A DNA stretch of 64,000 bases from Novispirillum itersonii (GTDB lineage: Bacteria > Pseudomonadota > Alphaproteobacteria > Rhodospirillales > Rhodospirillaceae): the NCBI RefSeq assembly GCF_014205675.1, contig NZ_JACIIX010000002.1, positions 357,208 through 421,207 of the forward strand, given 5' to 3'. Below the pieces are notes generated by a model. The model made no database searches. It was not told the origin of the DNA and saw only the letters and a program-made list of their open reading frames with translations. This document shows, in pieces, positions 1 through 8,562 of the stretch. A program made the translations under genes and the position numbers. Each line of letters begins with the position of its first letter. Position 1 is the first letter of the stretch.

Positions 1-536
1 CGGTGGAACTGGAGAAGGTGGCCCTTGCCACCCGCACCACCGAAAGCGGTGCTGACTTTGCCGCCATCAATCCGAAGGGGTATGTTCCGGCGTTGGTGCT
101 GGACGATGGGGCCCTGCTGACCGAAGGCGTCGCGATCATGCAGTACGCGGCGGAGACCCATCCGCAGGCCGGTCTGGCCCCGAAGACGCCGCTGGAACGG
201 GCCCGGGTGCAGGAAGCGCTGAACTATCTGGGCACCGAAGTCCATAAGTCCTTCAGCCCGCTGTTCAAGCCGTGGACCACGGAAGAGGGCAAGGTGCAGG
301 CGCGGGACATGGTGCTGAAGCGTCTTGGTCTGATCGAAAGCCAGCTGGCTGATGGCCGGGCGTGGCTGCTGGGCGACGCGGTGTCGGTGGCGGATTTCTA
401 TCTGTTTGTCATCACCAACTGGGCGGCGCATGTGGCGGTGCCGCTGGACGGTTTCCCGCACCTGAACGCCCTGCGTGGCAAGATTGCGGCCCGCCCGGCC
501 GTGCAGGCGGCGCTGAAGGCGGAAGGTCTGGCCTGA
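1..536 (+). CDS. gstA: Glutathione S-transferase (beta class, GstA-like), 5'-truncated by window edge
   Basis: Cytosolic detoxification enzyme that conjugates glutathione to electrophiles. The frame is open from the first base, so the gene begins upstream and roughly 25 N-terminal residues are missing; the GTG at position 3 is probably an internal valine codon. The visible part holds the thioredoxin-fold glutathione-binding segment (NPKGYVPAL, then LLTEGVAIMQYAA, the cis-Pro and Glu/Ser region) and the all-helical C-terminal domain (WLLGDAVSVADFYLF). These match the layout of E. coli GstA from memory. It stands alone and ends just before a strong intrinsic terminator. The family is clear; the physiological substrate is not. 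Confidence 0.88.
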   Translation, partial: VELEKVALATRTTESGADFAAINPKGYVPALVLDDGALLTEGVAIMQYAAETHPQAGLAPKTPLERARVQEALNYLGTEVHKSFSPLFKPWTTEEGKVQARDMVLKRLGLIESQLADGRAWLLGDAVSVADFYLFVITNWAAHVAVPLDGFPHLNALRGKIAARPAVQAALKAEGLA

Positions 537-565
537 GGTCCGTTCCCTGTTTTGCGAGGACTGTG

Positions 566-595
566 CGGCAGGGGAAGACCATCCCCTGCCGTTTT
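566..595 (+). terminator. Rho-independent terminator of the GST gene
   Basis: A perfect 10-bp stem (CGGCAGGGGA / TCCCCTGCCG) with a 6-nt loop is followed directly by TTTT. It sits 30 nt after the GST stop codon. Confidence 0.85.
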
Positions 596-709
596 CCTGT
601 GATGGCCCCCCTTTTTACGGATGGTCCCCCTTGACGGATGGCCCGGAACCCCGCAGTTGATCAGGGACTGCGTTATTCCCGGGCCGCTGGCCCCGTCATG
701 GAAGAGGTG

Positions 710-1072
710 ATGATGCTGCTGACCCTGAAACGGAGCCTGACTGCCTGTGCGGTTGCCCTGATGCTGGGCCTGTCCGGCACAGGGATGGAGGCACGGGCTG
801 AAACCGCCCTGTCGTGCAGCGGGGAGCAGGCCAAGTGCGATGCCTCCTGCGCCGCCCGCTATACGTCCGATGCCGGAAAGGCAGGCTGTCAGGCCCGCTG
901 CGCTTCGGCCCGGGCCGCCTGTGATGCCGGGGCCGGATACGATCAGGCCAAACCGTGGGTGAAGAAGAAGGTGCAGTCGGTCGGCGACTTTTTTCAGGGT
1001 CTGACGGAAGGCGGTGACAGCGGAACACCGTCGGAGCCGCCTCCGGCGAAACCGGCTCCGGCAAAGAACTGA
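710..1072 (+). CDS. Small exported cysteine-rich protein of unknown function
   Basis: About 120 residues. The start chosen is the ATG at 710 (or the adjacent ATG at 713), because GGAAGAGG lies just upstream and the N-terminus then reads as a Sec signal peptide: basic MMLLTLKRSL, a hydrophobic core, then ARA before the mature ETALSC. The mature part has six cysteines (about residues 36, 43, 47, 60, 64, 71) spaced x6, x3, x12, x3, x6, an exactly mirror-symmetric pattern that suggests a disulfide-tied helical hairpin. A hydrophilic stretch and a Pro/Ala/Lys-rich tail follow. It is a single-gene unit ahead of a terminator. I do not recognise the family; periplasmic location is inferred. Confidence 0.65.
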   Translation: MMLLTLKRSLTACAVALMLGLSGTGMEARAETALSCSGEQAKCDASCAARYTSDAGKAGCQARCASARAACDAGAGYDQAKPWVKKKVQSVGDFFQGLTEGGDSGTPSEPPPAKPAPAKN

Positions 1073-1130
1073 CGGTTAAGAACTGACGGTCTGCTTCCGC
1101 CTGCGGGATTGCCCGGCGAGACTCGATATA

Positions 1131-1156
1131 AGGCGGATCGTCGTGATCCGCCTTTT
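1131..1156 (+). terminator. Rho-independent terminator after the cysteine-rich protein gene
   Basis: A 9-bp stem (AGGCGGATC / GATCCGCCT) closes a 5-nt loop and is followed by TTTTG. Just upstream, 13 bases (AAGAACTGACGGT) occur twice in tandem around the stop codon. Confidence 0.8.
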
Positions 1157-1437
1157 GTCGTATCGGGATGGAGGGTGTTGCGGGCAGATCCGGTTGTGTG
1201 TTTCCGGCAGGAAAAATGTGTGTTGGCCGAAACCTTAAGGGACCGGCGCAGTCGGAAACGATAGAGCTGATATTATACAAAATTATATTGTTGTTTTAAG
1301 TTTACCGATGTACCTCAGAAGGCGGAAAGAACCCGCCTGACGGGATTTCCTGATCAGGATCCGCCTTCGAAAATCCGGAGGTGTACCACCGGCGTCGGGG
1401 CCGGTGCGGGAGAGACAGAAATACAGAGGGGGCATCG
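1157..1437. other. Non-coding stretch with an AT-rich promoter-like block
   Basis: No convincing gene. Positions 1270-1300 are strikingly AT-rich for this genome (TATTATAC, TTATATTG) and probably hold the promoter of the chemoreceptor gene, but no clean -35/-10 pair stands out. A 27-codon ATG frame at 1216-1299 with a weak AGGA is not supported by anything else. Confidence 0.4.
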
Positions 1438-2805
1438 ATGATCACAGGCCAGAATGCGACAGATTTGATGACCGGCACCGCTCCGGTTTCCGCCGATGTG
1501 GCACAGCGGCTGGAACAGGGATTCCGGCTGATGACGGAAGGGCGCTATCTCTCCGTTCCGGAGGGAAGCCATCCGCTGGAACGGATGATGTATGACATGG
1601 CGCTGGCGGTCCATCAGCGGGCGAAGAGCGAACTGATCCGCACCGTCAGCATGTCGGTCAATGTCAATGAAAGCGTGACCGCCACTGCCGAGATGAAGCG
1701 GGCGGTGGAGGATGTGCGCCACCGCACCCATTCCATTGCGGCGGCGGTGGATGAGATGACCACCGGAGTGACCGAGATTTCGCGCTTTACCGGCGATGTG
1801 GCGCGGGAAGCGGAGGAAAGCCATTACGCGGCGGAAGAGGCCCGGCGCACCGGCCGTGGCGCGGTGCAGGCGGTGGCGGAAATCACCGATGTGGTCAACG
1901 ATGCCTCGCGGCAGGTGGACCGTCTGCATGAGGCGTCCGACCAGATCGGTGTGATCGTCCAGCAGATTGAGGCGATCGCCCGCCAGACCAACCTGCTGGC
2001 CCTGAATGCCACTATCGAGGCGGCGCGGGCCGGAGAGGCCGGAAAAGGTTTCGCCGTGGTGGCGTCGGAGGTCAAAACGCTGGCGCAGCAGACGGCGCGG
2101 GCGACGGTGGATATCCGCACCCGGATTGCGGCGTTGCAGGAAGGCATGACGGAGATCATGCACACCATGCATGCCGGGGCTGAGGCGGTCGGGCGGGGGC
2201 AGGAGGTGATCGCCGCCGCCGGAACCGGCATGGATACCGTACTGTCGCATGTCGAGCGGGTCAGCCTGCGGATTGCTGAAATCGCCGCGATTCTGGATCA
2301 GCAGCGGGCGGCCTCGGCGGAAATCTCCGGCGGGGTCACCGCCATCGCCCAGATGACGGCGGCCAATGTGCAGGCCATCGAGAATATCCTGACCGTTTCG
2401 GATGACACCGATACCCTGATCCGGCTGGCGGTGGCCTCGCTGTCGGAAACCGAGATTGAGGACTTCACCATCCATGTCGCCAAGTCGGATCATATGATCT
2501 GGCGGAAGCGGCTGGCGGAAATGGTGGCCGGGCGGGAGAAGCTGGATCCGAAGGAGCTGGCGGACCATACCTCCTGCCGTCTGGGGCGTTGGTATACCGC
2601 GGTCAAGGATGCCGGACTGACCGGTCACCCCGCCTTCCGGCGGCTGGAAGAGCCGCACCGCGAGGTCCATGCCGCCGGAATCGAGGCGGCACGCCGCTAT
2701 GCCGCCGGGGATGTCGATGGCGCACTGGAACAGATCGCGCTGGTTGCCGAGGCCTCGAAAGGGGTGATGGCGGCGCTGGATGACCTGTGCCGCCGCCAGC
2801 ACTGA
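1438..2805 (+). CDS. Soluble methyl-accepting chemotaxis protein with C-terminal CZB zinc-binding domain
   Basis: 455 residues with no hydrophobic segment, so a cytoplasmic receptor signalling to CheA/CheW rather than a membrane one. The ATG at 1438 follows AGAGGGGG and was preferred over an open but unlikely upstream extension. The receptor hairpin tip is unmistakable at about residues 180-215 ([20 protein letters not shown]). The C-terminal ~100 residues carry the CZB pattern: His at about 352, Cys at about 380 in TSCRLGRWY, and two more His in EPHREVH near 410. CZB domains bind zinc and in known cases sense cellular zinc or hypochlorous acid. There is no HAMP and no recognisable N-terminal sensor, so the CZB domain is the likely input module. 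Neighbours give no hint of the ligand. Confidence 0.9.
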   Translation: MITGQNATDLMTGTAPVSADVAQRLEQGFRLMTEGRYLSVPEGSHPLERMMYDMALAVHQRAKSELIRTVSMSVNVNESVTATAEMKRAVEDVRHRTHSIAAAVDEMTTGVTEISRFTGDVAREAEESHYAAEEARRTGRGAVQAVAEITDVVNDASRQVDRLHEASDQIGVIVQQIEAIARQTNLLALNATIEAARAGEAGKGFAVVASEVKTLAQQTARATVDIRTRIAALQEGMTEIMHTMHAGAEAVGRGQEVIAAAGTGMDTVLSHVERVSLRIAEIAAILDQQRAASAEISGGVTAIAQMTAANVQAIENILTVSDDTDTLIRLAVASLSETEIEDFTIHVAKSDHMIWRKRLAEMVAGREKLDPKELADHTSCRLGRWYTAVKDAGLTGHPAFRRLEEPHREVHAAGIEAARRYAAGDVDGALEQIALVAEASKGVMAALDDLCRRQH

Positions 2806-3096
2806 CGGAGAAAGCCGGATCCGGTGGCAAATCCGCTGCCGGACTGCGGTTTTCGTTTGCCCCCGGCAGGGGGAATGGAGTACACAGCGTTACCGCCGGT
2901 CCGGGCATCCCCCGTGACCGGCGGAGTCGTGTTCGGCCTCCTCCGTTCTGATCCGTTCCTGCCGGTCTGTCCGGTGCGGATCTTCGGCGGGGAGGGCGTC
3001 GGAAGTGGCTCCGTCCGGCAGAGATGCCTGTTTCGTCCACCGCGTCAGCCCGTCCGCCGGGTTGGCCGCACCGCAGTTCAGGGAAACCCCACCCGG

Positions 3097-4239
3097 ATGT
3101 CCGATACCGTCAGCAAGGCATTGTTGCCCGCAGGTCTGCGCGATTTTCTTCCGCCGGATGCTGCGCTGGAAGCCCATGTTGTCTCCGGTCTGATGGCGGA
3201 TTTCGGTGCCCATGGATACGAACGCGTCAAGCCGCCGCTGATCGAATTTGAAGAGAACCTGCTCGACGGGGCCGGGGCCGCCACGTCGAAGGATACCTTC
3301 CGGGTGATGGATCCGGTGTCGCAGCGGATGATGGGGCTGCGGGCCGATATGACCATTCAGGTCGCCCGTATCGCCACCACCCGTCTGGCCAAGGCCCCGC
3401 GCCCGCTGCGCCTGTGCTATTCCGGGCAGGTGCTGCGGGTGAAGGGCACCCAGCTGACCCCGGAACGCCAGTTCACGCAGGCCGGTCTGGAACTGATCGG
3501 GTCTGACTCTCCGGCCGCTGATGCCGAGGTGATCGCTCTGGCCGCCGGGGCGCTGGCGGCGCTGGGCGTGCAGGGCGTGAGTGTTGATCTCAACCTGCCG
3601 ACGCTGGTGCCGGTGCTGTGTGATGAACTGGAACTGTCGCCGGAAACCCAGCTGCGTCTGCGGGCGGCGCTGGACCAGAAGGATGCCGCCGCCGTCCGTG
3701 AAATGGGCGATCCGGTGCAGGATCTGTTCGGCGAGCTGATCCGCTGCTCCGGCGAGGTCGATACGGTGATGGAACGCCTTGGCCGTCTTGATCTGCCGCA
3801 GGCCGCCGCGCAGCGCCGGGACCGCCTGAAGGATGTGGTGGCGCTGGTGCGCCGCCTGATGCCGGGGCTGTCCCTGACCGTTGATGCGGTTGAAAACCGT
3901 GGCTTTGAATATCATACCGGCATCAGTTTCTCGATCTTTGCGCCGGGTGCGCGCGGAGAACTGGCCCGGGGTGGCCGCTACCGCGCCGGAACTGCCAAGG
4001 AAAAGGCGGTCGGCTGTACGGTGTATGTGGATACGGTGATGGGGGTGATTGCCCCGCCTGCCGACCGCCCGCGCCTGCTGTTGCCCTATGGCGACCGCGC
4101 GCAGGCGGCGGCGTGGCAGTCCAAGGGCTGGATTACCGTCGCCATGCTGGAAGACGGCATCGCCGACCCGGAGGCGGAAGCCCGCCGCCAGCGCTGCACC
4201 CATTATGTGTCCAACGGACAGGTGCGGACCGTCGGCTGA
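3097..4239 (+). CDS. hisZ: ATP phosphoribosyltransferase regulatory subunit HisZ
   Basis: 380 residues. HisZ is a catalytically inactive histidyl-tRNA-synthetase paralogue that assembles with short HisG to form the allosterically controlled first enzyme of histidine synthesis. Seen here: the class II synthetase-like core beginning [14 protein letters not shown], motif 2-like [13 protein letters not shown], and the histidine-site remnant [16 protein letters not shown]. It has no anticodon-binding domain, as expected for HisZ (about 380 against 420 or more residues for HisS). The ATG at 3097 is chosen because conservation starts there; the frame is open for 91 codons upstream, but that stretch is low-complexity and unrecognisable. 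The gene is followed by purA after 133 nt; hisZ-purA adjacency is, from memory, common in Rhodospirillales. The 291 bp before it show no gene. Confidence 0.92.
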   Translation: MSDTVSKALLPAGLRDFLPPDAALEAHVVSGLMADFGAHGYERVKPPLIEFEENLLDGAGAATSKDTFRVMDPVSQRMMGLRADMTIQVARIATTRLAKAPRPLRLCYSGQVLRVKGTQLTPERQFTQAGLELIGSDSPAADAEVIALAAGALAALGVQGVSVDLNLPTLVPVLCDELELSPETQLRLRAALDQKDAAAVREMGDPVQDLFGELIRCSGEVDTVMERLGRLDLPQAAAQRRDRLKDVVALVRRLMPGLSLTVDAVENRGFEYHTGISFSIFAPGARGELARGGRYRAGTAKEKAVGCTVYVDTVMGVIAPPADRPRLLLPYGDRAQAAAWQSKGWITVAMLEDGIADPEAEARRQRCTHYVSNGQVRTVG

Positions 4240-4291
4240 TGCCCGGCGGTCTGGCCTGACCAGACAGGTTTTCCGGCTGCGGCCGGACCTT

Positions 4292-4348
4292 CCCGACCGG
4301 AACAAGACCGGTCCTTTCACCCCGACCGGAACAGACCGGTCCTTTCAC
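4292..4348 (+). repeat. Tandem duplication of a small hairpin between hisZ and purA
   Basis: Two back-to-back copies of about 28-29 bp (4292-4320 and 4321-4348) differ by a single inserted A. Each contains GACCGG and CCGGTC as inverted arms around a short A-rich loop, then CCTTTCAC. The RNA would form two near-identical hairpins in the leader of purA. They could act as a weak hisZ terminator or a processing site; no long U tract is present. Confidence 0.75.
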
Positions 4349-4372
4349 AGTGTCAAGGTAGGGATCAAGCCC

Positions 4373-5662
4373 ATGACCAATGTGGTTGTCATCGGTTCTC
4401 AGTGGGGCGATGAAGGCAAAGGCAAGGTTGTCGACTGGCTCGCCTCGCGGGCGGATGTTGTGGTGCGCTTTCAGGGCGGCCACAACGCCGGTCATACGCT
4501 GGTGGTCGACGGCGTTTCCTACAAGCTCAGTCTGCTGCCGTCCGGCGTGGTGCGCGGCACCCCGTCGATCATCGGCAACGGCGTGGTGGTGGATCCGTGG
4601 GCGCTGCTGCGCGAGATCGACAACATTGCCAAGCAGGGCGTGAAGATCACCCCTGACGTGCTGATGCTGGCGGAAAACGCTGCCCTGATTCTGCCGCTGC
4701 ACGGCAACCTTGACCGCGCCCGCGAGGCGGCGGCCGGGGCCGGGAAGATCGGCACCACCGGCCGTGGCATCGGCCCGGCTTACGAAGACAAGGTGGGCCG
4801 CCGCGCCATCCGCGTCTGCGATCTGGCCGATGAAGCGGCGCTGGGCGCCAAGATTGACCGCCTGCTGGCCCACCACAATCCGCTGCTGCGCGGTCTGGGC
4901 GAGCCGGAACTGGACCCGGCCCAGATTCTGGCGGAGCTGAAGGAGATTGCTCCGCAGATCCTGCCGTATGCCCGCCCGGTGTGGCGTGTGCTGTCGGACT
5001 ACCGCAAGGCTGGCAAGCGTATCCTGTTTGAAGGTGCTCAGGGTTCGCTGCTCGACGTCGATCACGGCACCTATCCGTTCGTCACCTCCTCTAACACCCT
5101 TGGCGGTCAGGCGGCTGTCGGCTCCGGCATGGGGCCGGGCGGCATCGGCTACGTGCTGGGCATTACCAAGGCCTACACCACCCGGGTCGGTGAAGGCCCG
5201 TTCCCGACCGAGCTGTTTGATGCGGTCGGCGAACGTCTGGGCACCCGGGGCCATGAGTTCGGCACTGTCACCGGCCGCAAGCGCCGCTGCGGCTGGTTCG
5301 ACGCCGTGCTGGTCCGTCAGGCGGTCAAGACCGGTGGCATTGACGGCATCGCCCTGACCAAGCTGGACGTGCTGGACGGCTTTGAAAAGCTGAAGGTCTG
5401 CGTCGGCTATCGCATTGACGGTAAGGAAATCGACTACCTTCCGGCCTCGATGAGCGCGCAGGCCAAGGTGGAGCCGATCTACGAAGTGCTGGAAGGCTGG
5501 AGCGAAAGCACCGAAGGCGCCCGCAGCTTTGCCGATCTGCCGGCGACAGCGGTTAAGTACGTCCGCCGCATCGAGGAGCTGATCGAGGCCCCGGTGGCCC
5601 TGCTGTCGACCAGCCCGGAACGGGAAGACACCATTCTGGTCCGCGACCCGTTCACCGACTGA
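4373..5662 (+). CDS. purA: Adenylosuccinate synthetase
   Basis: 429 residues, full length for the family. It catalyses the GTP-dependent condensation of IMP with aspartate, the first committed step to AMP, in the cytoplasm. Signature elements are all present: the P-loop-like [11 protein letters not shown] with the catalytic Asp near the N-terminus, GGHNAGHT with the catalytic His (about 41), the IMP-binding [21 protein letters not shown], and the C-terminal guanine-site region. The ATG at 4373 is the family start; the frame runs open upstream but only through the hisZ 3' region. It ends in a long stem-loop. Confidence 0.97.
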   Translation: MTNVVVIGSQWGDEGKGKVVDWLASRADVVVRFQGGHNAGHTLVVDGVSYKLSLLPSGVVRGTPSIIGNGVVVDPWALLREIDNIAKQGVKITPDVLMLAENAALILPLHGNLDRAREAAAGAGKIGTTGRGIGPAYEDKVGRRAIRVCDLADEAALGAKIDRLLAHHNPLLRGLGEPELDPAQILAELKEIAPQILPYARPVWRVLSDYRKAGKRILFEGAQGSLLDVDHGTYPFVTSSNTLGGQAAVGSGMGPGGIGYVLGITKAYTTRVGEGPFPTELFDAVGERLGTRGHEFGTVTGRKRRCGWFDAVLVRQAVKTGGIDGIALTKLDVLDGFEKLKVCVGYRIDGKEIDYLPASMSAQAKVEPIYEVLEGWSESTEGARSFADLPATAVKYVRRIEELIEAPVALLSTSPEREDTILVRDPFTD

Positions 5663-5688
5663 GCGGCGGGCGAAGCGGCTGTATGATG

Positions 5689-5726
5689 GACAACAGGCTG
5701 GAAGCATCTGCTTCCGGCCTGTTGTC
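5689..5726 (+). terminator. Stem-loop terminator of purA
   Basis: GACAACAGGC and GCCTGTTGTC form the outer arms, GGAAGC and GCTTCC the inner arms, separated by a single T/G and a 4-nt loop, giving a stem of about 16 bp. The following U tract is poor (ATTATGG), so termination could need help. Confidence 0.7.
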
Positions 5727-5897
5727 ATTATGGCCCCCCCCTGAGAAGTATCCCTGAAAAGTATGGGGGCAGGGTGCAGCTAAATTCAGGGATTGCCCGT
5801 TTTTTCAGAGTTTTGTAATCGTTTTTTGCGTATCCTTCCCCGGTCCTGTTGACCCTGACGTTTATAGTCCTGCTGACAGAAAAGGCTCCCCCCGGGC

Positions 5898-7916
5898 ATG
5901 TCGAATGAGGCTCCGATCACGGCTGGCGGCGCGGTTATCCTGCGTGAGCGGTTCGAAATTGATCCGGCCAAGCCGATCAATGACCTGAGCATGCCTCAGG
6001 CCCTGGCCTTTGCCTGCGTTGACAAGCGCGGGGCCGGGCGGTCTCTGTATGCCCTGATCTGCCGCCACGATCTGCCGATCCGGATGGGGGCGATGCGGGC
6101 GATGAAAGGCGTACAGGCAGCCGGTGTGCTGACGCTGGTGGAATATGGCATCATCGACTGGCCGCTGGTTGGCCGCAAGGTGATGGCTGTGGTCTACGAA
6201 CGGCCCGGCGGCCCGAAGGTGCTGCCGAAGCCCGGCGGAAAGTTTGAGCCGGTCGCGGAAATCCTGTTCCCGAAAAAAGTTCTGCGGCCGCTGTTCAATG
6301 CCCTGAACGAAATGTCACAGCGTGGGGTGATCCACCGCGCCATCCGGCTGGACAACCTGTATTGGTCTGATCCCGGCAAGGATCATGTGGTGCTGGGCGA
6401 TTACACCACCTCGCCGCCGGGGTACGACAATCCGGCCCTGTATGAACCGCTGGAACTGGCGATGGCCAATCCGGAGGGGCGGGGTCAGACCAGTGTGAAG
6501 GATGACCTGTATGCCCTTGGCATGGTCTCCATCGGCCTGCTCAATGGCCGGGATTTTCCGGTACAGGGCCAGTCGGCGCCGGAAGTGGTGGCGTCGAAGC
6601 TGGCCCAGTCAACTTACGCCAACTATGCCACCGAAAGCCGGGTTCCGCTCAACCTGCTGGAACTGCTGCGCGGCCTGCTGTGTGATGACACCCGCGACCG
6701 CTGGAAGCTGGAAGACCTTGATCTGTGGCTGAACGGGCGGCGGGTGACCCCGATTCAGCCCAAACCGGCGAAACGGTCGCAGCGGGCTTTCAAGTTTGAA
6801 GGCAAGGACTATTTCTCGGTGCGGGAACTGGCCAACGCCATGTCCCGCCACTGGGATGCCGCTATTCCGGTGGTGATGGATGGCCGGGTGGAAATCTGGC
6901 TGCGCCGGGGGCTGGAAGATAACGAGCTGGCCGATGTGGTCGCCTCGGTGATCCGGGTGGCGCAGGCGACGGGGGATCAGCGGCAGGTCGGCGATCTGGC
7001 GCTGGCCCGGGTTCTGCTGGTGCTGGACCCACGGGCCCCGATCCGCTACCGCGAGGTGCGGGTGACGCTGGATGGCTTCGGGACGGCACTGGCCACCGCA
7101 TCGATGCAGAAGAAGGCGCTGCGGCCCTATGCCGAGATTCTGGCCCGGGATATGGCCAAGCACTGGGTTGGGGCGCAGGGGTATCATAATACCGAGCTTG
7201 CGCACTACGAGTCCCAGTTCAAGGATCTGGCGGGCAACCTCTCAACCCCGATGATGGGGTGGGGTATCGAGCGCTGCCTGTACGAGCTGAACGAAACCCT
7301 GCATTGCCAGAGCCCGCTGATCGAGGCGGAGTTCGTCTCCGATATCCGGGAGCTTCTTCCGGCCCTTGATCGGGCGGCGCAGAAACTGGACCCCAAGACC
7401 AAACCGGTGGACCGCCATATCGCCGCCTATATCGGGGTCAAATGGCAGCGGGATACCAAGGTTCAGTTCCGCACCATGGCGGAGCAGGATCCGATCCGCG
7501 CCACGCTGGGGATGGTCAGCCTGCTGGCGGTGTTGCAGTGGCGTCTTGGTCCCCCGGCCCTGCACGGCCTGTGTGGCTGGGTCGGCGGGCAGCTCGGCCC
7601 GTTGATCAACAGCTATAACAGCCGCGAAAAGCGGAAGGAGCTGGAGAAGGAGATCCCCAAGCTGGTCCGCAAGGGCAGCCTGCCGGATCTCTATAATCTG
7701 CTCGATAATCAGGAAGAACGCCTGAAGGATGCCGAGGGGTTCGCCTGGGCGCGGGCCGAATATGCCGCTGCCGAACAGCAGCTGAAGGCGGCGGAGCAGG
7801 GGCGGACGGTGATTGACGGGCGGGCAGCGTTGCAGGGCCAGCAGGCGGCGGCGGTGATGGCAACCTGTATTGCCCTGCTGACGGTGACGGTGCTGCTGTT
7901 CATGAAGGTCTGGTGA
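5898..7916 (+). CDS. Membrane-anchored protein-kinase-like protein, predicted pseudokinase
   Basis: 672 residues. The N-terminal ~290 residues have a serine/threonine kinase outline: catalytic-loop-like VIHRAIRLDNLYW (146-148 = HRA in place of HRD, Arg150 in place of Lys, Asn153 kept), LGDYTTS (Asp168 of the DFG site kept, DFG changed to DYT), YEPLE at the APE position, and DDLYALGM, the usual helix F Asp-x-x-Ser/Ala-Leu-Gly pattern. The catalytic-base Asp is replaced by Ala and I cannot find a convincing VAIK lysine, so phosphotransfer is unlikely. The central region (300-590) is unassigned and helix-rich. A charged, coiled-coil-prone stretch (residues 575-640) leads to a single C-terminal membrane segment (MATCIALLTVTVLLFM). 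It is translationally coupled to the next gene, which encodes a polytopic membrane protein. Probably a scaffold or regulator; function unknown. Confidence 0.7.
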   Translation: MSNEAPITAGGAVILRERFEIDPAKPINDLSMPQALAFACVDKRGAGRSLYALICRHDLPIRMGAMRAMKGVQAAGVLTLVEYGIIDWPLVGRKVMAVVYERPGGPKVLPKPGGKFEPVAEILFPKKVLRPLFNALNEMSQRGVIHRAIRLDNLYWSDPGKDHVVLGDYTTSPPGYDNPALYEPLELAMANPEGRGQTSVKDDLYALGMVSIGLLNGRDFPVQGQSAPEVVASKLAQSTYANYATESRVPLNLLELLRGLLCDDTRDRWKLEDLDLWLNGRRVTPIQPKPAKRSQRAFKFEGKDYFSVRELANAMSRHWDAAIPVVMDGRVEIWLRRGLEDNELADVVASVIRVAQATGDQRQVGDLALARVLLVLDPRAPIRYREVRVTLDGFGTALATASMQKKALRPYAEILARDMAKHWVGAQGYHNTELAHYESQFKDLAGNLSTPMMGWGIERCLYELNETLHCQSPLIEAEFVSDIRELLPALDRAAQKLDPKTKPVDRHIAAYIGVKWQRDTKVQFRTMAEQDPIRATLGMVSLLAVLQWRLGPPALHGLCGWVGGQLGPLINSYNSREKRKELEKEIPKLVRKGSLPDLYNLLDNQEERLKDAEGFAWARAEYAAAEQQLKAAEQGRTVIDGRAALQGQQAAAVMATCIALLTVTVLLFMKVW

Positions 7917-7921
7917 GGATA

Positions 7922-8467
7922 ATGGCGAAAGCTGCAACCAAGGCACTGGGATCTAAAGGCAAGTCAGCCGGGGGCAAGAAGCCGTCGCTGCTGCGCAACG
8001 TCGGCCTTCTGATTGCCGTGGTCCCCCTGATTTTTGTGTTCATGCCGACGGTGATCTTTCTCGGAATTACGATGATCCCGACGCTGGTGGCCCTGATGGT
8101 CGATAAATCCGGGCGACGGTATGGAGGTATTGCTGTCGGGGCGCTGAATTTCTCCGGGGTTCTGCCCTATCTGCTGGATCTGTGGCTGAAGGACCATTCG
8201 GTCCCCCATGCCCTGACGCTGCTGGCCAATGTCTTTAACCTGATGGTGATTCTGGGCGCCTCCGCCTTTGGCTGGATGCTGTACATCGTGACCCCGCTGC
8301 TGGTGTCCGGGGCGATGAGCTTTTCGTCCTCCAACCGGACTTCCAACCTGAAAACCAAGCAGCAGGAGCTGCTGGCGCATTGGGGACCGGATGTCGCCAA
8401 GGCTGATGACGGTGCGGACATGATGAAGAAGCGCCGCCGCCCCGGCGCCGATGATGACGAGGACTGA
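7922..8467 (+). CDS. Polytopic membrane protein, partner of the pseudokinase gene
   Basis: 181 residues with a basic N-terminus (MAKAATKALGSKGKSAGGKK), about four hydrophobic segments between residues 25 and 140, and a highly charged tail (KKRRRPGADDDED). The ATG at 7922 lies 5 nt after the stop of the preceding kinase-like gene, and its ribosome-binding GTGAGG overlaps that stop; a GTG at 7913 is possible but less likely. The tight coupling implies the two products act together, perhaps as an inner-membrane complex. I do not recognise the family. Confidence 0.7.
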   Translation: MAKAATKALGSKGKSAGGKKPSLLRNVGLLIAVVPLIFVFMPTVIFLGITMIPTLVALMVDKSGRRYGGIAVGALNFSGVLPYLLDLWLKDHSVPHALTLLANVFNLMVILGASAFGWMLYIVTPLLVSGAMSFSSSNRTSNLKTKQQELLAHWGPDVAKADDGADMMKKRRRPGADDDED

Positions 8468-8494
8468 AGACATCCCTCCACTCTGTGGGGGTGA

Positions 8495-8532
8495 AGAAAA
8501 AAGCCGCTGTCCAACCGGACGGCGGCTTCTTT
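8495..8532. terminator. Bidirectional terminator between convergent operons
   Basis: The stem AAGCCGCTGTCC / GGACGGCGGCTT has a 4-nt loop (AACC). It is preceded by AAAAAA and followed by CTTTTC, so U tracts form on both strands. It serves the pseudokinase operon (plus) and the ABC transporter operon (minus). Confidence 0.9.
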
Positions 8533-8562
8533 TCTGTCAGGAGGGGCAGAAGGGGCAGGGCC

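Noticed and set aside
1216..1299. 27-residue ORF in the gap before the CZB chemoreceptor
   Set aside because: The Shine-Dalgarno is too close to the ATG, the frame runs through an AT-rich promoter-like block, and no domain or conservation argument supports it.
1354..2802. Long open frame antisense to the chemoreceptor gene
   Set aside because: Typical GC-rich shadow frame (His/Arg/Gly/Pro-rich, no recognisable motif) opposite an unambiguous gene. The same applies to the long antisense frames opposite purA, tex, the multicopper oxidase, fdsB, guaA and others.
2824..3096. N-terminal extension of HisZ
   Set aside because: The frame is open, but the sequence is low-complexity and homology begins exactly at the ATG at 3097.
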